Source: Verrucomicrobiota bacterium | GTDB lineage: Bacteria > Verrucomicrobiota > Verrucomicrobiia > Methylacidiphilales > Verrucolacustridaceae | DNA length: 14,086 nt | Direction of reading: 5' to 3' | Assembly (NCBI GenBank): GCA_010025475.1 | Contig: RGTE01000016.1 | Location: forward strand, 1-14,086 | In this document: positions 7,648 through 14,086 of the stretch, one piece after another | Layout: each line of letters begins with the position of its first letter | Numbering within the stretch: the stretch's first letter is position 1 | Made by a program: the position numbers and the translations under genes | The notes under the pieces: generated by a model | What the model saw: the letters and a program-made list of their open reading frames with translations, nothing else | Databases searched by the model: none | Told to the model about the DNA's origin: nothing

Positions 7648-8841
7648 ATGCTGATTCTTGCCGACGCCCTGCTCCAGGCGCCGGATCGTGTCCTTCGTCC
7701 CGGTCGGTTTCGCGTCTCCGGGCGGGTCATCCGGGATGTGGGCACCGATCTCCGCCCGGAACCGGGGGAGGAGATTCTTGAACTTCCCGGTGTTACCCTC
7801 GCCCCCGGCTTTCTCAACCTCCACGCCCATCTCGAACTTTCCCCCCTTCACGGCAGGATCCCGCCCGCCCTGCCGTTTGCCGAATGGCTGCGCAGGATCC
7901 TTTCCCTCCTTCCCGGACTTCATGCCACCGCCCGCACCGCTTCCATCATCGAAACCTCCCGGCGCGCCGCCGAAACCGGCACCACCACCATCCTGACCAT
8001 TCTTTCTGATCCGGCTTCCCTTGCCGGCCTGGCCGGAACCTTGCCCCGTGTCTGGTGGGCCCTGGAATTCATGGATCTACACGGGGATCCCGAAACGGCC
8101 CGAAAAATGGAACGTCTCGCCGCCTGGCTTTCCCGTCATCCCGGGGCGGATTGGAAAGCCGCCATTTCGCCACACGCCCCCTACTCTGCCTCCTCTGCAC
8201 TCTACCGGGAATGCAGTCGGATCGCGGCGGAACTTCGTGTCCCTCTCACCACCCATTGGGCGGAATCTTTGGAAGAGCAGGAACTTTTTCGCAATGGGGG
8301 TGGCGCCATGCGGGCACTCTTGCCCAAATCCTGGGTGCCTGGACTGCTGGAGGAACGATTCGAGAGCCTCCCGGCCGGATCCTTGATTGCCCACGGGAAC
8401 CAGTTCGACGACGCCGATTGGAAAAAGCTCTCAGCCCGGGACTGCTGGATTGTCCACTGCCCCACCTCCCACGCCTGGTTTGGCCGGGAGCAATTCCCCT
8501 TGGAGAATTTCCGTCGAAACAACGTCCCCGTGATTCTTGGAACCGACAGCCCCGCCAGCTCCGACAACCGCAACTTGGATCTCCGTATGGAGGCCCGCGT
8601 TTTCCTCCAAAACCACCCCGGGATCTCCCCCGGGGAAATCTGGTCGATGCTTACCACCCTCCCCGCCAAAGCCCTTGGGCACGAAGGCAGGTTGGGGGTA
8701 CTGCAACCGGGCGCCGAGGCCGACTGGGTCGGCTGGAGGACCGATTCCTCCGCTGACCCGTTTGCTGCCATCGTGCAATCCACCGAGCCCGCTGAAGTGG
8801 TGAGCGTGGCTGGCCGTCTCCATCGGCCTGAAAAAGTCTAG
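7648..8841 (+). CDS. Metal-dependent amidohydrolase, aminodeoxyfutalosine deaminase-like
   Basis: This 397-residue protein belongs to the TrzA/SsnA-like amidohydrolases, which hydrolyse amino groups from purine-type or related substrates in a metal-containing TIM barrel. Ligands are visible in order: HAH at residues 59-61, SPHAPYS with His176, THWAES with His203 and Glu206, and LGTDSPAS with Asp300. The stretches LELSPLHGRIPP and VHCPTSHAWFG recall proteins annotated as aminodeoxyfutalosine deaminases of the futalosine menaquinone pathway. That substrate is a guess from motif style; guanine, 5'-deoxyadenosine or other deaminations are possible, and no other mqn gene is present here. The ATG at 7648 is chosen because translation from it starts directly with the small N-terminal beta domain (MLILADALL); the frame is open further upstream only inside def. 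The four-base gap to def suggests co-transcription. Confidence 0.8.
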   Translation: MLILADALLQAPDRVLRPGRFRVSGRVIRDVGTDLRPEPGEEILELPGVTLAPGFLNLHAHLELSPLHGRIPPALPFAEWLRRILSLLPGLHATARTASIIETSRRAAETGTTTILTILSDPASLAGLAGTLPRVWWALEFMDLHGDPETARKMERLAAWLSRHPGADWKAAISPHAPYSASSALYRECSRIAAELRVPLTTHWAESLEEQELFRNGGGAMRALLPKSWVPGLLEERFESLPAGSLIAHGNQFDDADWKKLSARDCWIVHCPTSHAWFGREQFPLENFRRNNVPVILGTDSPASSDNRNLDLRMEARVFLQNHPGISPGEIWSMLTTLPAKALGHEGRLGVLQPGAEADWVGWRTDSSADPFAAIVQSTEPAEVVSVAGRLHRPEKV

Positions 8842-8887
8842 GATTTCCCCCTCGTCCTTCCCCGATCCTGTCGGCACGATAGTCACG

Positions 8888-10018
8888 ATGTCGGCCTCGT
8901 TGACCGCACACTCCCAAGAAAAGAAACAGATCCGGACCTCCCAAGGGAGACAACGATCCCTCCCTGCCACCCTCGCTTCACTTTCCTTCACCGATAACGA
9001 CTATCTGGATCTTTCACGTCATCCCCGGGTTGCCGAGGCCGCCATCGGGGCAATCCGAAAATCCGGCTCCGGCGCCCGGGCTGCCCGCCATCTGGGCGGC
9101 CCCTGCCCCGAACACCAGTCCCTGGAGAAGAGTTTGGCGGACTGGAAAGGCACCGAAGCCGCCTTGGTTTTTGCCTCGGGTTACCAAACCCCGTTGGGAA
9201 TCATCCCCTCGCTTGTCGGAACCAAGGACACGGTTCTTTTGGAACGAAACGCCCACGCCTGCCTTTTTGACGGAGCCCGCCTTTCCCAGGCACGCCTCCG
9301 GCTTTTTGCGAGGAACGATCCAAACAGCCTCGAAGAGGCCCTCACCTCCAACCAAAAACTAAACCCGGAAGGCAGGGTCCTCATCGTGGCCGAATCCCTT
9401 CACTCGATGGACGGCGACTGGGTGGAACTATCCCGCCTCATTGACCTTAAGAACCGCTTTGGCGCCTGGCTCCTCCTCGACGAAGCCCACGCCAACGGTA
9501 TCACCGGCTCCCAAGGAGCCGGCTGGGCGGCGGAGCAAGGCTTGGCCGGACAGGTGGACGTTCAGATGGGCACCTTGGGCAAAGCCCTTGGATCCTCCGG
9601 GGGGTTTGTCGCAGCCTCGGCTTCCGTCATCGATCATTTTCTCAACGAGGCGCGGACGTTTCTTTTCAGCACCGCACCGGCTCCGGCCGCGATGGCGGCG
9701 GCGTCCGAGGCACTCCGCCTGGTTCGGTCCAGCGAGGGGGATCGCCTGCGGGAACGGCTTGGGCAAAACATCCGGCTCTTTTCAACCGCCCTTCCTTCGT
9801 TCCAATCCGGCCCCATCCAGCCCCGGGTTTTGAAATCCAACGCTGCGGTCATCCAGGCGCGGGATTTCCTGCGTGCCAGAGGGATCGAGATCGCCGCGAT
9901 CCGTCCCCCCACCGTTCCGGAAGGAAGCGCGCGCCTGCGTCTCAGCCTCTCCGCACGGCATTCCGAGGAGGACATCCGAAAGTTGATCGTAGCATTGGCT
10001 GAACTGCCTTCGGTGTGA
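8888..10018 (+). CDS. bioF: 8-amino-7-oxononanoate synthase (BioF)
   Basis: BioF is a PLP enzyme that joins a pimeloyl thioester (CoA or ACP) with L-alanine to give 8-amino-7-oxononanoate, an early step of biotin synthesis in the cytoplasm. The 376-residue protein shows the alpha-oxoamine synthase pattern: DNDYLDLSRHP near residue 36, GSGARAARHLGG, a Gly/Tyr segment VFASGYQ, LLLDEAHANGITGSQGAG with PLP-contacting Asp198 and His201, and TLGKALGSSGGF with the Schiff-base Lys232. The usual NDYLGL reads NDYLDL here, a mild deviation. Related enzymes such as 2-amino-3-ketobutyrate ligase share these motifs, but bioA and bioD directly follow, so BioF is strongly favoured. The start ATG 8888 has no Shine-Dalgarno sequence. 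The stop TGA overlaps the bioA GTG by four bases. Confidence 0.9.
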   Translation: MSASLTAHSQEKKQIRTSQGRQRSLPATLASLSFTDNDYLDLSRHPRVAEAAIGAIRKSGSGARAARHLGGPCPEHQSLEKSLADWKGTEAALVFASGYQTPLGIIPSLVGTKDTVLLERNAHACLFDGARLSQARLRLFARNDPNSLEEALTSNQKLNPEGRVLIVAESLHSMDGDWVELSRLIDLKNRFGAWLLLDEAHANGITGSQGAGWAAEQGLAGQVDVQMGTLGKALGSSGGFVAASASVIDHFLNEARTFLFSTAPAPAAMAAASEALRLVRSSEGDRLRERLGQNIRLFSTALPSFQSGPIQPRVLKSNAAVIQARDFLRARGIEIAAIRPPTVPEGSARLRLSLSARHSEEDIRKLIVALAELPSV

Positions 10019-11406
10019 GCGCGGAAGAGACGGTCCGGCTTGACCGGAAACACCTGTGGCATCCCTTCACCCCGAACTCGGTGTGGATGGATCCCGCTTT
10101 CCATCCCGTCAGCATCGTGGCCGGAGAAGGCTCCTGGTTGATTGACGCGCAAGGCAAACGATACCTCGACGGCAACTCCTCCATCTGGACCAACCTGCAT
10201 GGACACCGCCACCCCGGGCTGGATGAGGCAATCCGCACCCAGTTGGGAAAAATCGCCCACTCCTCCTTCTTGGGGCTAACCCATGAGCCGGCGGCTCGGT
10301 TGGCCGAGGAACTGATCGCTTATGTTCAGGGCGGCCAGAATTCCCCACCGCTGAGTCGGGTCTTTTTTTCCGATGACGGATCCACAGCCATGGAAGCCGG
10401 CCTCAAGATGATTGTTCAGTCCTTCGCGCAGACCGGCCAACCCCAACGGACCCATTTTATTTCACCTGAAGGCGCCTACCACGGGGACACCGTGGGAGCC
10501 ATGAGCTTGGGCCAAAGCGACCTATTCCATCGCCATTATCAGTCCCTCCTTTTCCCTTCCCGCCGGGTCATGACCCCTTTTTGTTACCGCTGTCGTTTTA
10601 ACCGCGCCAAGCCGGAGACCGCGGACGCACGTTCCTATCGGGAGTGTGGCTTCGAATGCGCCACCCAGGCTGAGGAGGAAATCGCCAAGGCCGGAGATCG
10701 TCTTGCCGCCTGGGTGCTGGAGCCCCGGGTCCAGGGCGCCGCGGGCATGGTCATGCATCCGAAAGGCTATGCCAGGCGAACCAGTGATGCGGCCCGCAAG
10801 GCCGGCGCCAGGGTGCTCCTGGATGAGGTTCTGACCGCCTTCGGCCGGACCGGGCCGGCCCTGTCGGCTCACGCCGAGGGGGTGTCGGCGGACGTTGTCG
10901 CCTTGGCCAAAGGCCTATCCGGCGGTTATCTGCCGCTTGCCGCCACGCTGGCCACCGAGGAAATTTTTCAGGCTTTTGACGGCCCCACCGAGAACACCTT
11001 TTTTCACGGCCACAGCTACACGGCCAATGCCCTGGGTTGTGCTGTGGCTCGGGCCAGTCTCAAGCTCCTGCAGGACCCGGAGGAGAAAAGACGACACGAA
11101 ACCCTGCAACGAAACCTGCGGGAACTTTCCCAGACTTTTTGGCAACACCCGAAGGTGGGAGATATCCGTCAGGAGGGGACTATCCTCGCCGTGGAAGTTG
11201 TCGCGGACCGTTCCAGCCGAAAACCTTTTCCGGCTCCGGAGAGACGGGGTGCCCGCATCTGCCAGGCCGCCCGGAATTTCGGCCTGCTGACCCGCCCAAT
11301 CGGGGATGTCCTCGTCCTCATGCCCCCTTACTCCACCAAGGCCGAGGAACTGGAACAGATGGTGACCGCCCTGCAAAAGGCAATCGCGAAGGAGTTGCCC
11401 AAATGA
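10015..11406 (+). CDS. bioA: Adenosylmethionine-8-amino-7-oxononanoate aminotransferase (BioA)
   Basis: BioA converts 8-amino-7-oxononanoate to 7,8-diaminononanoate with PLP, normally using S-adenosylmethionine as amino donor. The 463-residue class III aminotransferase shows LWHPFT near residue 14, SDDGSTAMEAGLKM, PEGAYHGDTVGAMSL, LLDEVLTAFGRTG with Asp270, and LAKGLSGGYLPLAAT with the probable PLP Lys299. FFHGHSYTANALGCAVA is typical of BioA. The GGYLP context and a four-cysteine patch (Cys190, 193, 211, 215) resemble the Bacillus/Aquifex-type branch rather than the E. coli type. Members of the Bacillus branch can use lysine as donor, so the donor here is open. The start GTG 10015 overlaps the bioF stop (GTGA), and no Shine-Dalgarno sequence is seen. 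The stop overlaps the bioD ATG. Confidence 0.93.
   Translation: MSAEETVRLDRKHLWHPFTPNSVWMDPAFHPVSIVAGEGSWLIDAQGKRYLDGNSSIWTNLHGHRHPGLDEAIRTQLGKIAHSSFLGLTHEPAARLAEELIAYVQGGQNSPPLSRVFFSDDGSTAMEAGLKMIVQSFAQTGQPQRTHFISPEGAYHGDTVGAMSLGQSDLFHRHYQSLLFPSRRVMTPFCYRCRFNRAKPETADARSYRECGFECATQAEEEIAKAGDRLAAWVLEPRVQGAAGMVMHPKGYARRTSDAARKAGARVLLDEVLTAFGRTGPALSAHAEGVSADVVALAKGLSGGYLPLAATLATEEIFQAFDGPTENTFFHGHSYTANALGCAVARASLKLLQDPEEKRRHETLQRNLRELSQTFWQHPKVGDIRQEGTILAVEVVADRSSRKPFPAPERRGARICQAARNFGLLTRPIGDVLVLMPPYSTKAEELEQMVTALQKAIAKELPK
11389..11394 (+). promoter_or_regulatory. Shine-Dalgarno sequence of bioD
   Basis: AAGGAG lies eight bases before the bioD ATG at 11403, inside the end of bioA. It is the only strong, well-placed Shine-Dalgarno match I see before any complete gene in the window, and it supports the ATG start. 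Confidence 0.7.
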
Positions 11407-12047
11407 AAGGTATCTTCATCACCGGCACCGATACCGGGGTGGGCAAAACCTATCTCACCGCCTTGCTCACCCGCACCCTGAGGAAACAAGGGATCCCGGC
11501 GATCGCCCTGAAACCCGTCGCCAGTGGCGACCGTTCGGATGCTAAGCAGCTTTCGGAGGCCATGGATGGAGCCCTGCCGGTTTCTAAGATCAACCCGGTC
11601 CATTTTGCCACACCCCTGGCACCTTACGCCGCCGGCCTACTGGAAAATCGCCCCTTCCCTTGGGATCTCCTCCGGTCCCATTGGAAAGACATGACCTCTT
11701 CCCATCCGGGTCCTCTTCTCGTCGAAGGCGTGGGCGGTTGGAGGGTTCCCATGGATTCCACTCACTCCGTGCGGGAATGGGCCCGGGAACTGGGGTTGCC
11801 TGTGCTGGTGGTCTGCCGAGCCACCCTGGGCACCTTGAACCACACCCTGCTCACGGTGGATTCGATCCGGAATGCGGGCCTTCCCATTCCCGGAGTGATC
11901 ATGAACTTCCATGGGGCTCCGGAAGATGACGCCGTCCGTACCAACCCTGGAATTTTGGAGGAATGGTCAAAACTTCCCGTCGCAAAAATGCCGGCTGAAG
12001 CGAGGGATTGGGAAATTCCTGGCTGGCTACGCTCCGTTTTGGTCTGA
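11403..12047 (+). CDS. bioD: ATP-dependent dethiobiotin synthetase (BioD)
   Basis: BioD closes the ureido ring of dethiobiotin from 7,8-diaminononanoate, CO2 and ATP. The 214-residue protein begins MKGIFITGTDTGVGKTYL, where GTDTGVGKT (residues 8-16) is the P-loop with Lys15. It continues with ALKPVASG (Lys37, substrate region) and LLVEGVGGWRVPM with Glu108, the usual EGAGG motif in slightly altered form. Length and motif order match the family. The ATG at 11403 overlaps the bioA stop (ATGA) and has a good Shine-Dalgarno sequence, so the start is firm. It completes a bioF-bioA-bioD set with coupled overlaps. Its last 21 bases overlap the end of tsaD on the other strand, and no terminator lies between them. 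Confidence 0.95.
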   Translation: MKGIFITGTDTGVGKTYLTALLTRTLRKQGIPAIALKPVASGDRSDAKQLSEAMDGALPVSKINPVHFATPLAPYAAGLLENRPFPWDLLRSHWKDMTSSHPGPLLVEGVGGWRVPMDSTHSVREWARELGLPVLVVCRATLGTLNHTLLTVDSIRNAGLPIPGVIMNFHGAPEDDAVRTNPGILEEWSKLPVAKMPAEARDWEIPGWLRSVLV

Positions 12048-13052
12048 GGCCACCGACCATCGCGGATCGGCATCGGTTCCCCAGTCAGAATCTGCCCCGT
12101 CGAGATGGCGCCGGGCCGTGACCGCCGCAATCATCCCGGCGTTGTCCGTATTCCATCCGGATGCCGGGCTCAAAAGCGTGGCTCCTTCCGATCGCGCGGC
12201 CTCTTCCAGGGCTCTCGCCACCACTCGGTTGCCACTGACGCCGCCACTCACGGTCAGCACCTTCCTTTGGGTTCTTTTCAGGGCCAGCCGGCAACGGTCC
12301 GCCAGACATTCGGCAATGGCTGCCTGAGCCTCGGCACAAAAATAAGATCGAAGAGCTCCCGGTCGGGCCATCTCGGGCTGCTTTTCCAGGAGAAGCCGCG
12401 CCGCGTTCTTAAGCCCGCTGAAACTGAAATCCCCTTCTTCCGATCCCTTCATGGGACGGGGTAGGTGGATTTTACCCACTTCTCCCTGAGCCGCCTCTCT
12501 TTCAATTTCCGGCCCGCCTGGGTAACCCAGTCCCACCATCCTCGCCAGCTTGTCGAAAGCCTCTCCTGCCGCGTCGTCCCGGGTGCTGCCCACGACCTTC
12601 CGTCTCGAGGAATCCGGTGCATCGACCAGCAGGGTGTGCCCGCCGCTGGCGATCAAAGCCAGATGCGGATACTCCGGCCACTTCCCACGGGAAACAAACG
12701 GGCTGAAAATATGCCCTTCCAGGTGGTTGATGGCATGAAAGGAGGACTGCCGGGCCCAAGCCAGGGATTTTCCAAACGCCAGACCCACCAGAAGGGCTGG
12801 TGCCAAGCCCGGTCCCGCCGTGGCTCCAACCGCGTTAAGATTCCCTCCGGCTTCCAACGTTTCCCGGGTTAGCTTCGGCAACAGCTCCAGATGCTGGCGG
12901 ACCGTCAGCTCCGGCACGATTCCCCCCAGCGCCGTACTTTCCTCCGGCCGGGTCGCCAACCTTTGTCGGATCAACCGAAGGCCGGCGGCATCCGCCTCGA
13001 CCACCGCCACCGCGGTTTCGTCGCAGGAGGTTTCGATGCCGAGCGCCCGCAC
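12027..13052 (-). CDS. tsaD: tRNA N6-threonylcarbamoyladenosine transferase subunit TsaD
   Basis: TsaD (Kae1/YgjD family) transfers the threonylcarbamoyl group to A37 of tRNAs that read ANN codons, working with TsaB and TsaE. The 341-residue protein starts RALGIETSCDETAVAVV, the family signature. It carries the metal-binding HLEGH (His110, His114), the nucleotide-binding ASGGHT (136-141), DDAAGEAFDKLA, DFSFSGLKNA, VSGGVSGN and a final NTDNAGMIA with Asp303. All essential motifs are present at normal spacing. The start is GTG at 13052-13050, chosen because it lies directly before the signature and two bases after the S41 peptidase stop; no Shine-Dalgarno sequence is seen, so coupling is likely. 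The 3' end overlaps bioD tail-to-tail by 21 bases. Confidence 0.96.
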   Translation of the reverse strand: MRALGIETSCDETAVAVVEADAAGLRLIRQRLATRPEESTALGGIVPELTVRQHLELLPKLTRETLEAGGNLNAVGATAGPGLAPALLVGLAFGKSLAWARQSSFHAINHLEGHIFSPFVSRGKWPEYPHLALIASGGHTLLVDAPDSSRRKVVGSTRDDAAGEAFDKLARMVGLGYPGGPEIEREAAQGEVGKIHLPRPMKGSEEGDFSFSGLKNAARLLLEKQPEMARPGALRSYFCAEAQAAIAECLADRCRLALKRTQRKVLTVSGGVSGNRVVARALEEAARSEGATLLSPASGWNTDNAGMIAAVTARRHLDGADSDWGTDADPRWSVASDQNGA

Positions 13053-13054
13053 GG

Positions 13055-14086
13055 TCAGCGGGCGGCCGCCGTGCGGCGCGCCACCACCTTCCAGCCCCGC
13101 AAAATATCGACCCCCCGGTTCAGCGGCTCATCGACCACCACCGTCTTGGTCTGCCCCTCCCTTCGTAGCCCAGGGCTACGGCTTTCATAAAGCGCCTTCT
13201 CCTCCGCCGCCGTCATCCGCGCGGTGACATCGGGCTCAATGCCCACCCCGTGGATCTTGCGCCGCGAGGGAGTGGTGTAATGCGCGGTGGTCAGCCGGAC
13301 CGCCACTGCGGGTGCCATGGAGGGATCCACCGGTTGCACGGTCTGCACCGATCCCTTGCCGAAGGTCAACTCCCCCACCACCACCGCTTTTCCCAAGTCC
13401 TGCAGGGCGCCGGACACGATTTCCGCCGCGCTGGCAGTGTTGCCATTCACCAGGACAACAGTGGGCCAGCGCACCCTTCGGGTGGCCGGCTTGGCGAGGT
13501 ACTCAAGCCTGCCTGTGGCCCCCTTCCTTCCTTCTGTGGCCACCACCAGCGTGCCCGGGTTCACAAACCGGCTGACCAGATCCACCGCGGCATCGACGAG
13601 TCCCCCGGGATTGTCCCGAAGGTCCACCACCAGACCGGACGCGCCCTCCTTTTCCAAGCGGTCAATCGCCTGGTCGAATTCGGCGGCCGTCTTCTCTCCA
13701 AACTGGGTGATCCGCAGATATCCGATTTTCTCCCCGCCGGTTTGGATGGCCGGCAAAAGACCGACATCCGCCAGGGTCGGAACCTGGATCATTTCCCGCA
13801 CCAACGGCACCTCCAAGGTGCGGGTCTCGGAAGGACGGTACAAGGTCAGGGAAACAGGCGCCCCGGGTCGTCCGCGCAACTTGCGGATGGCCTCGGCCAG
13901 GGTGAGTTTCTGGGTTCCCTGCCCGTCGATCTTCATGATCCGGTCCCCTGGCATAAGTCCGGCGCGAAAGGCCGGCCCCCCCTGAATCGGAACATTCACC
14001 GTCAACTGGTTGTCGACCATCCCGACGGAAATTCCCAGACCGCCGAACTGGCCTTCTGTTTCCGTCCGGATCATGGAGTAATTTTC
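13055..14086 (-). CDS. S41 family carboxyl-terminal processing peptidase, 5' end outside window
   Basis: This is a tail-processing serine protease of the CtpA/Prc type, normally periplasmic, that cuts proteins near their C termini. The frame is open to the window edge; ENYSMIRTETEGQFGGLGI reads through the Met codon at 14074, and this stretch belongs to the interior of the family, so that Met is not the start. A PDZ domain covers about residues 10-90 counted from that Met (AGLMPGDRIMKIDG). The S41 core follows: IGYLRITQF, VVDLRDNPGG, NGNTASAAEI with catalytic Ser215, and ELTFGKGSVQT with Lys240 of the Ser-Lys dyad. A C-terminal GVGIEPDV motif is typical. Its stop at 13055-13057 is two bases from the tsaD start, so the two genes are very probably co-transcribed. 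The N-terminal signal region cannot be seen. Confidence 0.93.
   Translation of the reverse strand, partial: ENYSMIRTETEGQFGGLGISVGMVDNQLTVNVPIQGGPAFRAGLMPGDRIMKIDGQGTQKLTLAEAIRKLRGRPGAPVSLTLYRPSETRTLEVPLVREMIQVPTLADVGLLPAIQTGGEKIGYLRITQFGEKTAAEFDQAIDRLEKEGASGLVVDLRDNPGGLVDAAVDLVSRFVNPGTLVVATEGRKGATGRLEYLAKPATRRVRWPTVVLVNGNTASAAEIVSGALQDLGKAVVVGELTFGKGSVQTVQPVDPSMAPAVAVRLTTAHYTTPSRRKIHGVGIEPDVTARMTAAEEKALYESRSPGLRREGQTKTVVVDEPLNRGVDILRGWKVVARRTAAAR
13164..13180. repeat. Near-perfect palindrome inside the S41 peptidase gene
   Basis: CGTAGCCC and GGGCTACG are exact reverse complements separated by one A. The palindrome falls in the C-terminal tail of the S41 protein, outside the catalytic core. 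It could be a protein-binding or dispersed repeat sequence, or chance in GC-rich coding DNA. Confidence 0.5.

Noticed and set aside
8842..8887. BirA operator or promoter before bioF
   Set aside because: The 46-base gap shows no convincing inverted repeat and no -35/-10 pair; it is mainly pyrimidine-rich.

Overview
The window is gene-dense and GC-rich. It carries eleven consecutive genes on the + strand and two on the - strand, the two sets converging near 12.03-12.05 kb. The envelope genes (a lipoprotein RND adaptor, an RND pump, ExbB/ExbD and a TonB-like protein) point to a diderm bacterium. The protein styles, and the near-absence of Shine-Dalgarno sequences, would fit a Verrucomicrobiota/Planctomycetota-type genome. 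That placement is inference from general impression, not a database result. I see no rRNA, tRNA, CRISPR array, insertion sequence or phage gene. No stretch over 300 bases lacks a gene; the largest intergenic gap is 48 bases.

Layout on the + strand: the 3' part of the GTPase gene obg (1-542); a short AT-rich gap with a hairpin and a plausible promoter; an RND adaptor lipoprotein (584-1606); an RND inner-membrane pump (1603-4787) whose frame is broken once near 1870; a TonB/TolA-like protein (4809-5867), ExbB (5916-6563) and ExbD (6586-7065); peptide deformylase (7062-7643), which seems to begin at a CTG codon overlapping the exbD stop; a metal-dependent amidohydrolase of the aminodeoxyfutalosine-deaminase-like group (7648-8841); and biotin genes bioF, bioA and bioD (8888-12047). 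On the - strand: the t6A tRNA-modification gene tsaD (12027-13052), and upstream of it an S41 carboxyl-terminal processing peptidase (13055 to beyond the window edge).

How the genes work together: the adaptor and pump form two of the three parts of a tripartite efflux system; the outer-membrane channel is not here. TonB-like/ExbB/ExbD form a second proton-motive-force machine directly behind the pump, with no receptor gene in the window. BioF-BioA-BioD carry out three consecutive steps from pimeloyl thioester to dethiobiotin; bioB and the pimelate-forming genes are absent. Several joints are 4-base start/stop overlaps (adaptor-pump, exbD-def, bioF-bioA, bioA-bioD), which suggests translational coupling. 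Only bioD has a good Shine-Dalgarno sequence.

The points most worth checking are the frameshift in the pump, the CTG start of def, an extra hydrophobic segment in the pump, the RND-TonB-ExbBD adjacency, and the general lack of Shine-Dalgarno sites. I do not see convincing evidence of a wholly new biological system; most genes belong to well-known families.
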